Below, in pieces: positions 1 through 6,593 of a stretch of DNA of 9,314 nt. Made by a program: the position numbers and the translations under genes. The notes beneath the pieces were generated by a model. The model ran no database searches, was not told the DNA's origin, and saw only the letters and a program-made list of their open reading frames with translations. Position 1 is the first letter of the stretch, and every line of letters starts with the position of its first letter. The stretch comes from Bacteroidota bacterium (GTDB lineage: Bacteria > Bacteroidota > Bacteroidia > Flavobacteriales > Flavobacteriaceae), in contig JAEWKB010000113.1 of the NCBI GenBank assembly GCA_023386255.1, positions 1-9,314 on the forward strand, given 5' to 3'.

Positions 1-1
1 G

Positions 2-1270
2 AGCGCTAACAGGTATATAATCAGCAATACCGAAAGTGCCCTGAATATCATGGAACTATTGGCTATGTTTGAATTAACAGGATGGGAAAACCCAACTGTT
101 GATATGGTGCCTTTATTTGAAACCGTTGATGACCTTGTTGCAGCAAAGGATATTATGAGGGTATTGTACACCAATGAAAAGTATGCAGCACATTTAAAAC
201 TCAGAGGCGATAAGCAAACCATTATGCTTGGCTTTTCTGACGGGACAAAAGATGGTGGTTACTTAATGGCCAATTGGAGCATTTATAAAGCAAAAGAGGA
301 GCTTACATCCATTGCACGCGAATATGGCATTAAAGTAGTTTTTTTTGATGGCCGCGGAGGTCCGCCGGCAAGGGGTGGGGGCAAAACCCATAAATTTTAT
401 GCGTCTTTGGGGCCATCTATAGAAAATAATGAGATACAAATAACCATACAGGGCCAAACCATCAGCTCAAATTTTGGTACTGCTGATACCTGCCGCTTTA
501 ACTTGGAGAACATGCTTAGCGCCGGCATAACTAACGGCGTTTTTAATAAAGATAAAAAACAGCTGACAGCAGGGCAAAGGGAAGTATTGGAAACTATGGC
601 ACAATTGAGCTATCAAAAATATACTGATTTTAAAAATCATCCTAAATTTGTTCCGTATCTGGACAAGATGAGCACGCTGAACTATTATGCTAAAACCAAC
701 ATAGGGAGCAGGCCTTCTAAAAGGAGTAAATCCAAAGAGCTGGATTTTAATGACCTGAGGGCCATACCTTTTGTGGGTTCATGGAGCCAGTTAAAGCAAA
801 ATGTTCCGGGTTTTTATGGCTTTGGGCATGCGCTTGGTCATTTTGAGCAAAATGGTAATTGGGATAAAGTACTGGAGCTGTACGAGCAGTCATTGTTTTT
901 CCGTACGCTTGTTGAAAACAGTATGATGTCGCTAAGTAAATCGTTTTTTCCATTGACGGCTTACATGAAGGATGATGAAGAGTTTGGTGCTTTCTGGGAA
1001 ATCATATACAATGAATACCTTGAGACTAAGCGGCTTTTGCTGAAAGTGACAGGATATAGAGAACTGATGGAAAATTATCCCGACAGTTATGCTTCTATAA
1101 AGCTCCGGGAGCATATTGTATTACCTTTGCTTACCATACAGCAGTATGCATTGCAAAAAATAAGGCTGATGAACAGGGGCGAAGAGGATGAAGCCTTATT
1201 AGAAACCTATGAGAAAATAGTAACAAGATCCCTTTTTGGGAATATAAATGCCAGCAGGAATTCTGCTTAA
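2..1270 (+). CDS. ppc: Phosphoenolpyruvate carboxylase, C-terminal half (5' end outside window)
   Basis: Carboxylates phosphoenolpyruvate with bicarbonate to oxaloacetate, refilling the TCA cycle; a cytosolic, Mg-dependent enzyme. The frame is open from base 2, so the ATG at 50 is internal and 422 residues are visible of an expected 850 or so. Visible PEPC signatures, in window residue numbers: the VPLFET stretch near 36, the GFSDGTKDGG block at 77-86 (the SDxxKD catalytic lysine is about 83), the GRGG glycine loop with a second RGGG at 117-127, and a VPFVGSWSQ-like stretch near 256. The C-terminus resembles the usual MRNTG ending (here SRNSA). The loop wording (GRGGPPARGGG) differs from the Escherichia coli form and fits a Bacteroidota-type PEPC. 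The N-terminal catalytic histidine lies outside the window. The DinB-like gene starts 5 bases after the stop, so the two are probably cotranscribed. Identity is secure. Confidence 0.95.
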   Translation, partial: SANRYIISNTESALNIMELLAMFELTGWENPTVDMVPLFETVDDLVAAKDIMRVLYTNEKYAAHLKLRGDKQTIMLGFSDGTKDGGYLMANWSIYKAKEELTSIAREYGIKVVFFDGRGGPPARGGGKTHKFYASLGPSIENNEIQITIQGQTISSNFGTADTCRFNLENMLSAGITNGVFNKDKKQLTAGQREVLETMAQLSYQKYTDFKNHPKFVPYLDKMSTLNYYAKTNIGSRPSKRSKSKELDFNDLRAIPFVGSWSQLKQNVPGFYGFGHALGHFEQNGNWDKVLELYEQSLFFRTLVENSMMSLSKSFFPLTAYMKDDEEFGAFWEIIYNEYLETKRLLLKVTGYRELMENYPDSYASIKLREHIVLPLLTIQQYALQKIRLMNRGEEDEALLETYEKIVTRSLFGNINASRNSA

Positions 1271-1275
1271 TTTAA

Positions 1276-1794
1276 ATGAATATTAAAGATTTAGAAATTA
1301 CAGAGTATGCTCCGTACCAGGCCGGCTATCTTGCCTTGGTAGATGATACATGGAGCCTTATTGAAGAACTGGAGGTTAGCCTTCACAACCTTATCCATTT
1401 TGTACGGGAGATACCAATGGATAAATTTGAGTATAGGTATGCCGAAGGAAAATGGACTATTAAAGATATCCTTCAGCATATAATTGATGCTGAACGAATA
1501 TTTGCTTACCGCGCACTCCGCTTTTCGCGAAATGATAAAACAGAATTGCCTGGCTATGATCAGGATGAGTATGTTCCGGGCGCTGCAGCTGACCGACGAA
1601 GCATACAGGATCTGCTCACTGAATTTTCGCTGGTGAGGCAAAGCAATATTGCACTTTTTAAATCATTTAGGCCCGAAGATATGATGAAGACAGGAGTAGC
1701 ATCTGGCTACACTCTGTCGGTAAGGGCTTTAGGATTTGTAATGATTGGCCACCAAAACCACCATATAAAAATTTTTAAAGAAAGATATCTATAA
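1276..1794 (+). CDS. DinB-fold (DinB_2 / YfiT-like) putative metal-binding protein
   Basis: This 172-residue protein has the layout of the DinB four-helix-bundle superfamily. These proteins hold a divalent metal with three histidines and include thiol-dependent transferases; most members have no known reaction. Candidate ligands are H68 in the motif LQHIIDAER, and H159 with H163 in GHQNHHIK near the C-terminus (an HxxxH pair). Residues EGKWTIKDILQH around 57-68 are typical of the start of the second helix. Length is normal for the family and there is no signal peptide or membrane segment, so it should be cytosolic. It begins 5 bases after the PEPC stop and is the last gene of that unit, its TAA being part of the following terminator stem. 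The family call is strong; the substrate cannot be told. Confidence 0.85.
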   Translation: MNIKDLEITEYAPYQAGYLALVDDTWSLIEELEVSLHNLIHFVREIPMDKFEYRYAEGKWTIKDILQHIIDAERIFAYRALRFSRNDKTELPGYDQDEYVPGAAADRRSIQDLLTEFSLVRQSNIALFKSFRPEDMMKTGVASGYTLSVRALGFVMIGHQNHHIKIFKERYL

Positions 1795-1822
1795 AAAGCG
1801 GCAAGATTACTGCCGCTTTTTA
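1792..1822. terminator. Bidirectional intrinsic terminator between convergent genes
   Basis: A perfect 12-bp stem (1792-1803 with 1811-1822) has core GCGGCA/TGCCGC, an A5 run on the left, a T5 run on the right and a 7-base loop. Read either way it is a stem followed by a U-run. It overlaps the TAA of the DinB-like gene (1792-1794) and the TAA of the convergent lipoprotein gene (1820-1822), so both genes end inside the same hairpin. Confidence 0.88.
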
Positions 1823-2284
1823 GTTACATGATACTTTTGAAAGTACCTGGTCAGAAGCCATATTTTTATTTTTGTACATCCAGGTTCCGTCATCTCCTTC
1901 AATCATTTCTCCCATCATAACTGTGGCAGATGTATCTGTTAATGTAAATATAAGTTCTTCTTTATATATCATACCCTCAGCAGAAGTAGTACCAATTGCG
2001 GTTACTGTATTGCCTACAAGATGCCCCCTGAAAGTATTTGTTTTTTTGTCTTTCTCATAAGGATTCCATTTAAAGATACCTGAAATACTGTCGCCATATT
2101 TCCTGGCTTTTATCACTATGCTGTCCCTGCTAATAACTTTTAAAAAGCACATGCTGTCATTTACCGGTAGCACAGCTTCAGTCCTTTTTACAATAGTATC
2201 TTTTACAGCCTCAACTTTATTCTCTGTTTCTTTTTTACATGAAACAAATAATAGTGCCGCAAGTAACAAAGTGCAAATTTTCAT
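1820..2284 (-). CDS. Small putative lipoprotein of unknown function
   Basis: This 154-residue protein begins with a short lysine-containing signal peptide and hydrophobic core (residues 5-14), ending in a lipobox LFVSC with the lipidated cysteine at 16. The mature start CKKETEN is lysine- and glutamate-rich, which resembles the charged export signals that send lipoproteins to the outer surface in some Bacteroidota; this assignment is tentative. The rest (about 45-150) looks like a small beta-rich domain, with alternating strands and turns such as GDSISGIFKWNPYEKDKK. I recognise no family. It stands alone between two terminators: 2324-2352 upstream separates it from the polyamine unit and 1792-1822 ends it. 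It therefore needs its own promoter in the roughly 40 bases before its ATG. A weak TACTTTTA (2304-2311, minus strand) is the only -7-like box I see there. Confidence 0.8.
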   Translation of the reverse strand: MKICTLLLAALLFVSCKKETENKVEAVKDTIVKRTEAVLPVNDSMCFLKVISRDSIVIKARKYGDSISGIFKWNPYEKDKKTNTFRGHLVGNTVTAIGTTSAEGMIYKEELIFTLTDTSATVMMGEMIEGDDGTWMYKNKNMASDQVLSKVSCN

Positions 2285-2323
2285 TTGTAGATAAATTTTT
2301 ATTTAAAAGTACAGTATAGATAT

Positions 2324-2352
2324 AAAAAAAAGAACCCTATTAAGAGTTCTTT
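2324..2352 (-). terminator. Intrinsic terminator of the speA / DHS-like / acidic-protein unit
   Basis: On the minus strand an AAAGAAC...GTTCTTT stem (2346-2352 with 2329-2335) is extended by two pairs past one mismatch, with loop 2339-2342, and runs into eight T's (complement of 2324-2331). It lies 15 bases past the stop of the acidic-tailed protein. The opposite strand has no matching gene to end. Confidence 0.8.
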
Positions 2353-2367
2353 AATATTATGTTGGAA

Positions 2368-2733
2368 TTAGTCTTCTTCAGCTTCTTCGCCTTCTTCACC
2401 TTCGTCAGCTACATCGGCTACATCTTCAGTTTCATCCACTTCGTCATCAGCATCATCAGCTATCTCAAGGTCTTTCAATGCATCCAGGTCATCTGCCGGC
2501 TCGTCAACCATATCGTCATCGTCAAAGTTTTCTATCCTGTCAGCCAGCTTAGTGCTTACTTTTACAAGATAAATGGTGTCTTCAGTACGCACCTCTACTG
2601 CTTCAATGGTTTCATTCTTTGCATTCTTAAATCGGATTATGTTGGAGTCATCATATCCTTCAGGAAATTTCTCGACCAGTAGCGTCAGAATTTCGTTTGT
2701 TAATTTTGCGTAGTCAACTATAACTCTTTTCAT
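2368..2733 (-). CDS. Conserved-looking protein with long acidic C-terminal tail
   Basis: This 121-residue protein has two parts. Residues 1-69 look like a small folded domain: MKRVIVDYAKLTNEILTLLV begins with a strand and a helix, followed by strands such as EAVEVRTEDTIYLVKV. Residues 70-121 are almost entirely Asp, Glu, Ala and Val, with a DDDD run at 71-74, and should be disordered. The layout is like the acidic tail of the RNA polymerase delta subunit of Firmicutes, but I see no convincing sequence match to it and do not claim homology. The gene follows the DHS-like gene by 17 bases and is the last before the terminator at 2324-2352, so it is probably cotranscribed with speA. Function unknown. 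The tail could bind basic partners, polyamines included, but that is inference. Confidence 0.8.
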   Translation of the reverse strand: MKRVIVDYAKLTNEILTLLVEKFPEGYDDSNIIRFKNAKNETIEAVEVRTEDTIYLVKVSTKLADRIENFDDDDMVDEPADDLDALKDLEIADDADDEVDETEDVADVADEGEEGEEAEED

Positions 2734-2750
2734 TTTTCTGTGTGTGTATT

Positions 2751-3722
2751 CTATAGGTCTAACAGGTATGCAAATATAAGAGGTGCAACTATTGTAGCAT
2801 CCGATTCTATAATAAATTTAGGAGTATTAATGTCAAGTTTACCCCATGTAATCTTTTCATTTGGTACCGCTCCGGAGTAAGAACCGTAACTTGTAGTTGA
2901 ATCTGATATCTGGCAGAAATAGCTCCAGAAAGGTATCTCATGCATTTCAAGGTCCTGGTAAAGCATAGGTACTACGCATATAGGAAAATCTCCTGCAATA
3001 CCACCGCCAATCTGGAAGAACCCGATACCGCTGTCGCAGTTGCTCCTGTACCAGTCTGCCAGGAATGCCATATATTCAATACCTGATTTCATGGTTGAAG
3101 CCTTAATTTCACCTTTTATAACATAAGAAGCGAAAATGTTACCCATTGTGCTGTCTTCCCAGCCCGGCACAACCATCGGCAGGTTCTTTTCCGCTGCGGC
3201 ATACATCCAGCTGTCTTTCAGGTCAATTTCATAATATTCTTCAAGAACACCTGACAGAAGCATTTTATACATGAACTCATGCGGGAAATAGCGTTCGCCT
3301 TTATCATCAGCATCTTTCCATATTTTATGAACGTGTTTCTGCAGGCGGCGGAAAGCCTCTTCTTCAGGAATACAGGTATCTGTAACCCTGTTAAGGCCCC
3401 TTTCAAGCAAATCCCACTCCTGTTGTGGTGTCAAATCCCTGTAGTTAGGCACCCTTTCATAATGTGAGTGGGCTACAAGGTTCATTATGTCTTCTTCAAG
3501 GTTGGCACCTGTACAAGAAATAATCTGTACTTTATCCTGACGTATCATTTCGGCAAAAATCTTTCCAAGCTCTGCCGTACTCATGGCCCCTGCCAGTGTC
3601 ACCATCATTTTAGAACCACCTTTAAGCTGTTCTTCATATGCTTTGGCAGCATCAACCAATGCTGCTGCATTAAAGTGCAGGTAGTACTTTTCTATAAACT
3701 GGCTAATTGGTCCTTTATTCAT
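2751..3722 (-). CDS. Deoxyhypusine synthase-like family protein (bacterial)
   Basis: This 323-residue protein is of the DHS family, which in eukaryotes moves the aminobutyl group of spermidine onto eIF5A using NAD; relatives include homospermidine synthases. Visible marks: a Gly/Ala/Ser-rich N-terminal NAD-site stretch (VTLAGAMSTAELG, 41-53), SCTGANLEEDI (69-79), PMVVPGWEDSTMG (182-194), the Gly-rich FQIGGGIAGDFP (236-247) and a C-terminal SGAVPNEKITWGKLD (283-297). K295 in WGK matches the lysine that carries the enzyme-bound intermediate in human DHS. Where human DHS has KHH after the GGG run, this protein has GDF, so a key histidine is missing. Bacteria have no eIF5A, so the classical reaction is ruled out; a polyamine or other aminobutyl transfer is likelier. 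It sits 32 bases downstream of speA, which supports a polyamine role. It ends in TAG, unlike most neighbours. Family call firm, reaction unknown. Confidence 0.88.
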   Translation of the reverse strand: MNKGPISQFIEKYYLHFNAAALVDAAKAYEEQLKGGSKMMVTLAGAMSTAELGKIFAEMIRQDKVQIISCTGANLEEDIMNLVAHSHYERVPNYRDLTPQQEWDLLERGLNRVTDTCIPEEEAFRRLQKHVHKIWKDADDKGERYFPHEFMYKMLLSGVLEEYYEIDLKDSWMYAAAEKNLPMVVPGWEDSTMGNIFASYVIKGEIKASTMKSGIEYMAFLADWYRSNCDSGIGFFQIGGGIAGDFPICVVPMLYQDLEMHEIPFWSYFCQISDSTTSYGSYSGAVPNEKITWGKLDINTPKFIIESDATIVAPLIFAYLLDL

Positions 3723-3754
3723 TTTCGTTTTATATTTCAGATTTCAAAAATAAT

Positions 3755-5155
3755 TTATTTTTTGTCGTAACCCAGAATTTTAAGAACATCTTCAGCTTTT
3801 TGTTGTTCTGAAAATACCTCGGTAGCTATAATGCCATTTTCATCACGGTCAATCAATATATGCTTCGGCTGCGGGATAAGGCAGTGGTGCAGCCCGCCGT
3901 AACCGCCTATGGTTTCCTGGTAAGCACCTGTATTGAAAAAGCCTATATATAAGGGCTTCTCCTTGTTGTACTTTGGCAGGTATATAGCGTTCATGTTCTG
4001 CTCAGAGTTGTAGTAGTCATCACTGTCGCATGTAAGCCCTCCAAGCAGTACCCTTTCATACGAATCGTTCCAGCGGTTTATGGCCAGCATGATAAATCGC
4101 TTGTTTATTGCCAAGGTATCAGGCAGTGTGGTGATGAAAGAAGAATCGATCATGTTCCACTTTTCCCTGTCGTTCTGCTGCTTCTGGTACAGCACCTGGT
4201 ATATAGCACCGCCGCTTTCGCCTACCGTAAACGAACCAAACTCGGTAAATATATGTGGTACGTCAACTTCAGCTTCTTCACAGGCAATTTTTATCTGGTT
4301 GATTATCTCATCAATCATATACTGGTAATCATACTCAAATGCCAGTGAGTTTTTGATAGGGAAACCGCCGCCAATATTAAGGCTGTCTAAAGACGGGCAC
4401 TCTTTTTTAAGCGCAATATATACTTTCAAACATTTCAAAAGCTCGTTCCAGTAATACGAAGTATCCCTTATACCTGTATTGATAAAGAAGTGAAGCATCT
4501 TAAGCTCTACATTCTTGTTCTCATGTATCTGTTTTCTGTAAAAAGGCACAATGTTCTTGTAGCCTATGCCCAAGCGCGATGTGTAAAATTCAAATTTCGG
4601 CTCTTCTTCGGCTGCAATGCGAATACCTATCTTAAACTTCCCATTTATCTCTTCCTGTAGCAGGTCCAGCTCCTCATAGTTATCTATAATAGGAATGGTT
4701 CTGTTATAGCCATTGTTTATAAGGCGGGCTATGTTCTTAACATACTGGTCCCTTTTAAACCCGTTGCATATTATGTATGTGTTCTTGTTGATTTTGCCTG
4801 CTTCAAGCAGCCTTTCAACAATATCTATATCATAAGCGGCAGAAGTTTCAATATGTATATTGTTTTTAAAAGCCTCATTCATGATATATTCAAAGTGAGA
4901 GCTTTTTGTACAGTAGCAATAGTAGTACTTGCCTTCGTACTTGTTTTTTTCCATAGCATTCCTAAACCATCCTTTAGCTTTTCGGATGTTGTTGGAAATT
5001 TGTGGCAGGTAGGTGAACTTAAGCGGTGTGCCGTATTGCTCCACCAGCTTCATCAGGTCAATATTATGAAATTGAAGGTTGTCTTTGTTTAAAGTGAATT
5101 CTTCCTGAGGGAAATAGAATGTTTGGTTAATCAGGTCGAAATATTTTGTATTCAT
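3755..5155 (-). CDS. speA: Arginine decarboxylase, short Bacteroidota type (PLP, fold type III)
   Basis: Probably decarboxylates L-arginine to agmatine with pyridoxal phosphate, the first step of polyamine synthesis; cytosolic. The 466 residues carry the alanine-racemase-fold barrel followed by a beta domain. K84 in CYCTKSSHF is the likely PLP lysine. H222 (MLHFFINTG) stacks near the cofactor, IGGGFP (261-266) is the phosphate-binding glycine run, and TEFGSFTVGESG (304-315) holds the acidic cofactor contact. GGLTCDSDD (372-380) contains the active-site Cys-Asp of the second subunit, and NTGAYQE (408-414) is the closing motif. It is much shorter than the E. coli SpeA (about 658 residues) and lacks its extra domains. 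By sequence alone a diaminopimelate- or carboxynorspermidine-decarboxylase-like activity cannot be ruled out, though the pattern matches proteins annotated as arginine decarboxylase in flavobacteria. The start is the ATG at 5155, preceded 9 bases earlier by the arm of a strong inverted repeat. Confidence 0.85.
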   Translation of the reverse strand: MNTKYFDLINQTFYFPQEEFTLNKDNLQFHNIDLMKLVEQYGTPLKFTYLPQISNNIRKAKGWFRNAMEKNKYEGKYYYCYCTKSSHFEYIMNEAFKNNIHIETSAAYDIDIVERLLEAGKINKNTYIICNGFKRDQYVKNIARLINNGYNRTIPIIDNYEELDLLQEEINGKFKIGIRIAAEEEPKFEFYTSRLGIGYKNIVPFYRKQIHENKNVELKMLHFFINTGIRDTSYYWNELLKCLKVYIALKKECPSLDSLNIGGGFPIKNSLAFEYDYQYMIDEIINQIKIACEEAEVDVPHIFTEFGSFTVGESGGAIYQVLYQKQQNDREKWNMIDSSFITTLPDTLAINKRFIMLAINRWNDSYERVLLGGLTCDSDDYYNSEQNMNAIYLPKYNKEKPLYIGFFNTGAYQETIGGYGGLHHCLIPQPKHILIDRDENGIIATEVFSEQQKAEDVLKILGYDKK

Positions 5156-5164
5156 TATATAAAA

Positions 5165-5218
5165 TTTGAAATGGTTATAAAAATAAGATTTTTCCTAAGT
5201 TATAACCTGAATTTCAAA
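5165..5218 (-). promoter_or_regulatory. Inverted repeat / candidate RNA hairpin immediately before speA
   Basis: Two 8-bp perfect blocks nest: TTTGAAAT/ATTTCAAA (5165-5172 with 5211-5218) outside and GGTTATAA/TTATAACC (5173-5180 with 5200-5207) inside. That makes a 16-bp stem with one 3-base bulge (5208-5210) and a 19-base loop. On the minus-strand transcript it is followed by TTTTATATA and then the speA ATG. The stop codon of the upstream small ORF (5214-5216) lies in the outer arm. It could act as an attenuator, a translation-blocking hairpin, or a DNA operator. The structure is seen directly; the role is inferred. The stem is A/T-rich. Confidence 0.5.
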
Positions 5219-5390
5219 CCCTTATATTAGCATATATTATCTGGAGCTTTTCGCGGCTGTTCTCCCTGCTGTAAAAAGCTTCCAGTACCGGTTCTATACG
5301 CAGGCATTTTGCAGGGCGCAACCCTTCTGCAAAGTCCTTGTAATTGCTGATAGTCCCAAAGAAGGAAGTTATATATTTACTGAATTTCAT
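5214..5390 (-). CDS. Small ORF (58 aa) upstream of speA, possible small protein or leader peptide
   Basis: An ATG-started frame of 58 codons ends in TGA between aroB and speA. It begins MKFSKYITSFFGTISNYKDF and ends IIYANIRV, with five arginines (residues 25, 31, 42, 46, 57) and one cysteine (29). Composition is that of a mixed, soluble, basic protein with no signal peptide or membrane segment. Codon choice looks like the neighbours (varied third positions, no runs), which favours a real gene over chance. It lies 57 bases after the aroB stop and its own stop falls inside the hairpin ahead of speA (58 bases between stop and the speA ATG), so cotranscription with speA is likely. I recognise no family. 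It may be an ordinary small protein or a regulatory upstream ORF; conservation across relatives would decide. Confidence 0.55.
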   Translation of the reverse strand: MKFSKYITSFFGTISNYKDFAEGLRPAKCLRIEPVLEAFYSRENSREKLQIIYANIRV

Positions 5391-5395
5391 TGCGG

Positions 5396-5403
5396 CAAAT
5401 GTA
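5396..5403 (-). promoter_or_regulatory. Possible -7 promoter box (TACATTTG) for the small ORF / speA unit
   Basis: TACATTTG on the minus strand is a full match to the Bacteroidota -7 box TAnnTTTG and lies 5 bases before the small ORF's ATG. No TTG is present at the expected distance upstream (TTA is the nearest), so support is partial. If used, transcription would begin at or next to the ATG, giving a leaderless or nearly leaderless message. Confidence 0.35.
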
Positions 5404-5447
5404 AAAAATAATACTACTTGTTTAAAAACATTTGTTGTAAAAAATTG

Positions 5448-6515
5448 TTACTTCTGGTAATCATTAAAAGCCTTGTAAATCAGGTCGTTTTCAACCTGTT
5501 GGTTTATTACGGCTTTGCCTATTCCTTCTAAGAGTACAAAATTAACCTCACCAAATTCATTTTTCTTATCGTGTACCAGCAGGCCAATTATACTATTAAT
5601 GTCATCAGGAGTAAAAGATATTTTCTCGAAAAGTGAACCTATAACGGATTTAATCTCTATATATTCTCCTGCAGAAATTAATTTTTTTTCAAGCGAAAAA
5701 AAAGCTTCCAATATCATGCCAATAGCCACGGCTTCACCGTGTAGTAAGGTTTTTTTAACGCTATTGCCTAAAAAATAAGATTCTATAGCGTGGCCCATAG
5801 TGTGCCCAAAGTTCAGCACCTTCCTCAAACCTTTTTCATATGGGTCGTCTTTTACTATATCATTTTTGTTTTAAACCGATTGGCGTATTAGTTCCCCAAG
5901 GTCATCGCTTGTAAGGCCAGCCATATCAGTGAAATTATTCCAATAGCTTTTATCAGCGATTAACCCATGTTTAAGCATTTCCGCCAGCCCGGAACGCAGT
6001 TCCTCCTGAGGGAGCGTTTCCAGGAATGCAGTGTCTATCAATACTGCCTTAGGATTATTTATAACACCGATCTGATTTTTCAGGCTGCCAAGGTCAACCC
6101 CTGTTTTGCCACCTATAGAGGCATCAACCATGGCAAGCAATGATGTGGGTACATTAATAAAGTCTATACCTCTTTTAAATGTCGAAGCTACGAATCCGCC
6201 AAGGTCGGTCACTACACCTCCACCAAGGTTTATCATTATGCTTTTGCGGTCGGCACCCAGTTCGGCAAGCACCTGCCACACCTGGATGCACGTTTCAATG
6301 GTCTTATTTTCTTCGCCGGGTTCAATCTCAATAATCTCGATTGCTACGTCAGTAGCCATTTGCTGCAGGAATGCAGGAAGGCAATACTGATAGGTATTAG
6401 TGTCAGTTAGTACAAAAATTTTTGAGTAGGTTTCCTTATGCAGCAAATCTGCCAGGTAAGCATAGCAGCCTGCGTTAAAATATATAGTATAAAGTGGTGT
6501 ATCAAGAGGCTGCAT
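5448..6515 (-). pseudogene. aroB: 3-dehydroquinate synthase, full length but interrupted by an in-frame TAA
   Basis: AroB makes 3-dehydroquinate from DAHP, the second step of the shikimate pathway, using NAD and a divalent metal. The frame from ATG 6515 to TAA 5448 is 355 codons, the normal AroB length, but codon 215 (5871-5873) is TAA. Both sides are in one frame, so this is a nonsense change, not a net frameshift. Before the stop: NLGGGVVTDLGG (96-107, NAD loop), DASIGGKTGVD (131-141, lysine at 137) and SGLAEMLKHG (175-184) with metal ligand E179. After it: R231, N235, H238 and H242 in RKVLNFGHTMGH, and H259 in LHGE. The stop therefore parts the metal-ligand Glu from the metal-ligand His residues, and neither half could work alone. 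All other catalytic motifs are intact, so the change is recent, a polymorphism or an error. The gene is divergent from the proline dehydrogenase gene, with 97 bases between starts. Confidence 0.85.
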
Positions 6516-6585
6516 TGTGTGTAGATTGCTTTTTAAATATTTAGCAAAATAAAGTAATTTATGATTTAGTTTCTTGCACAGTCTT

Positions 6586-6593
6586 TATATTTG
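6586..6593 (+). promoter_or_regulatory. Probable -7 promoter box for proline dehydrogenase
   Basis: TATATTTG fully matches TAnnTTTG and ends 19 bases before the ATG at 6613. A near -33 element, TTTAG (6565-6569), lies 16 bases upstream of the box rather than a clean TTG at 19. Its position inside the divergent 97-base gap, pointing at the proline dehydrogenase gene, supports it. Confidence 0.5.

Noticed and set aside
50..52. ATG at 50 as the true start of the PEPC gene
   Set aside because: The frame is open to the window edge with PEPC-like residues before it, and half of the enzyme is missing; it is an internal methionine.
2359..2682. A plus-strand ORF opposite the acidic-tailed protein
   Set aside because: It is the antisense shadow of a low-complexity Asp/Glu tail, giving a Phe/Ser-rich translation with no recognisable features.
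2751..3722. A true deoxyhypusine synthase modifying eIF5A
   Set aside because: Bacteria lack eIF5A and the active-site histidine region is not kept; only family membership is supported.
5404..5447. A terminator after aroB
   Set aside because: The T-rich stretch has only a 4-bp GTTT/AAAC stem and no GC-containing hairpin; readthrough into the small ORF remains possible.
5448..5828. A separate gene starting at TTG 5828 that encodes only the AroB C-terminal half
   Set aside because: It is in the same frame as the upstream half, starts in the middle of the conserved block before NFGHT, and lacks the NAD site; it is the downstream part of the interrupted aroB.
5829..5873. A frameshift as the cause of the aroB break
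   Set aside because: Upstream and downstream parts share one frame, so a single indel cannot explain it; only a nonsense change or compensating indels can.
5871..5873. TAA recoded as an amino acid (altered genetic code)
   Set aside because: TAA is the normal stop of most genes in this window (for example 1268-1270, 1792-1794, 7783-7785, 8163-8165), so general reassignment is excluded.
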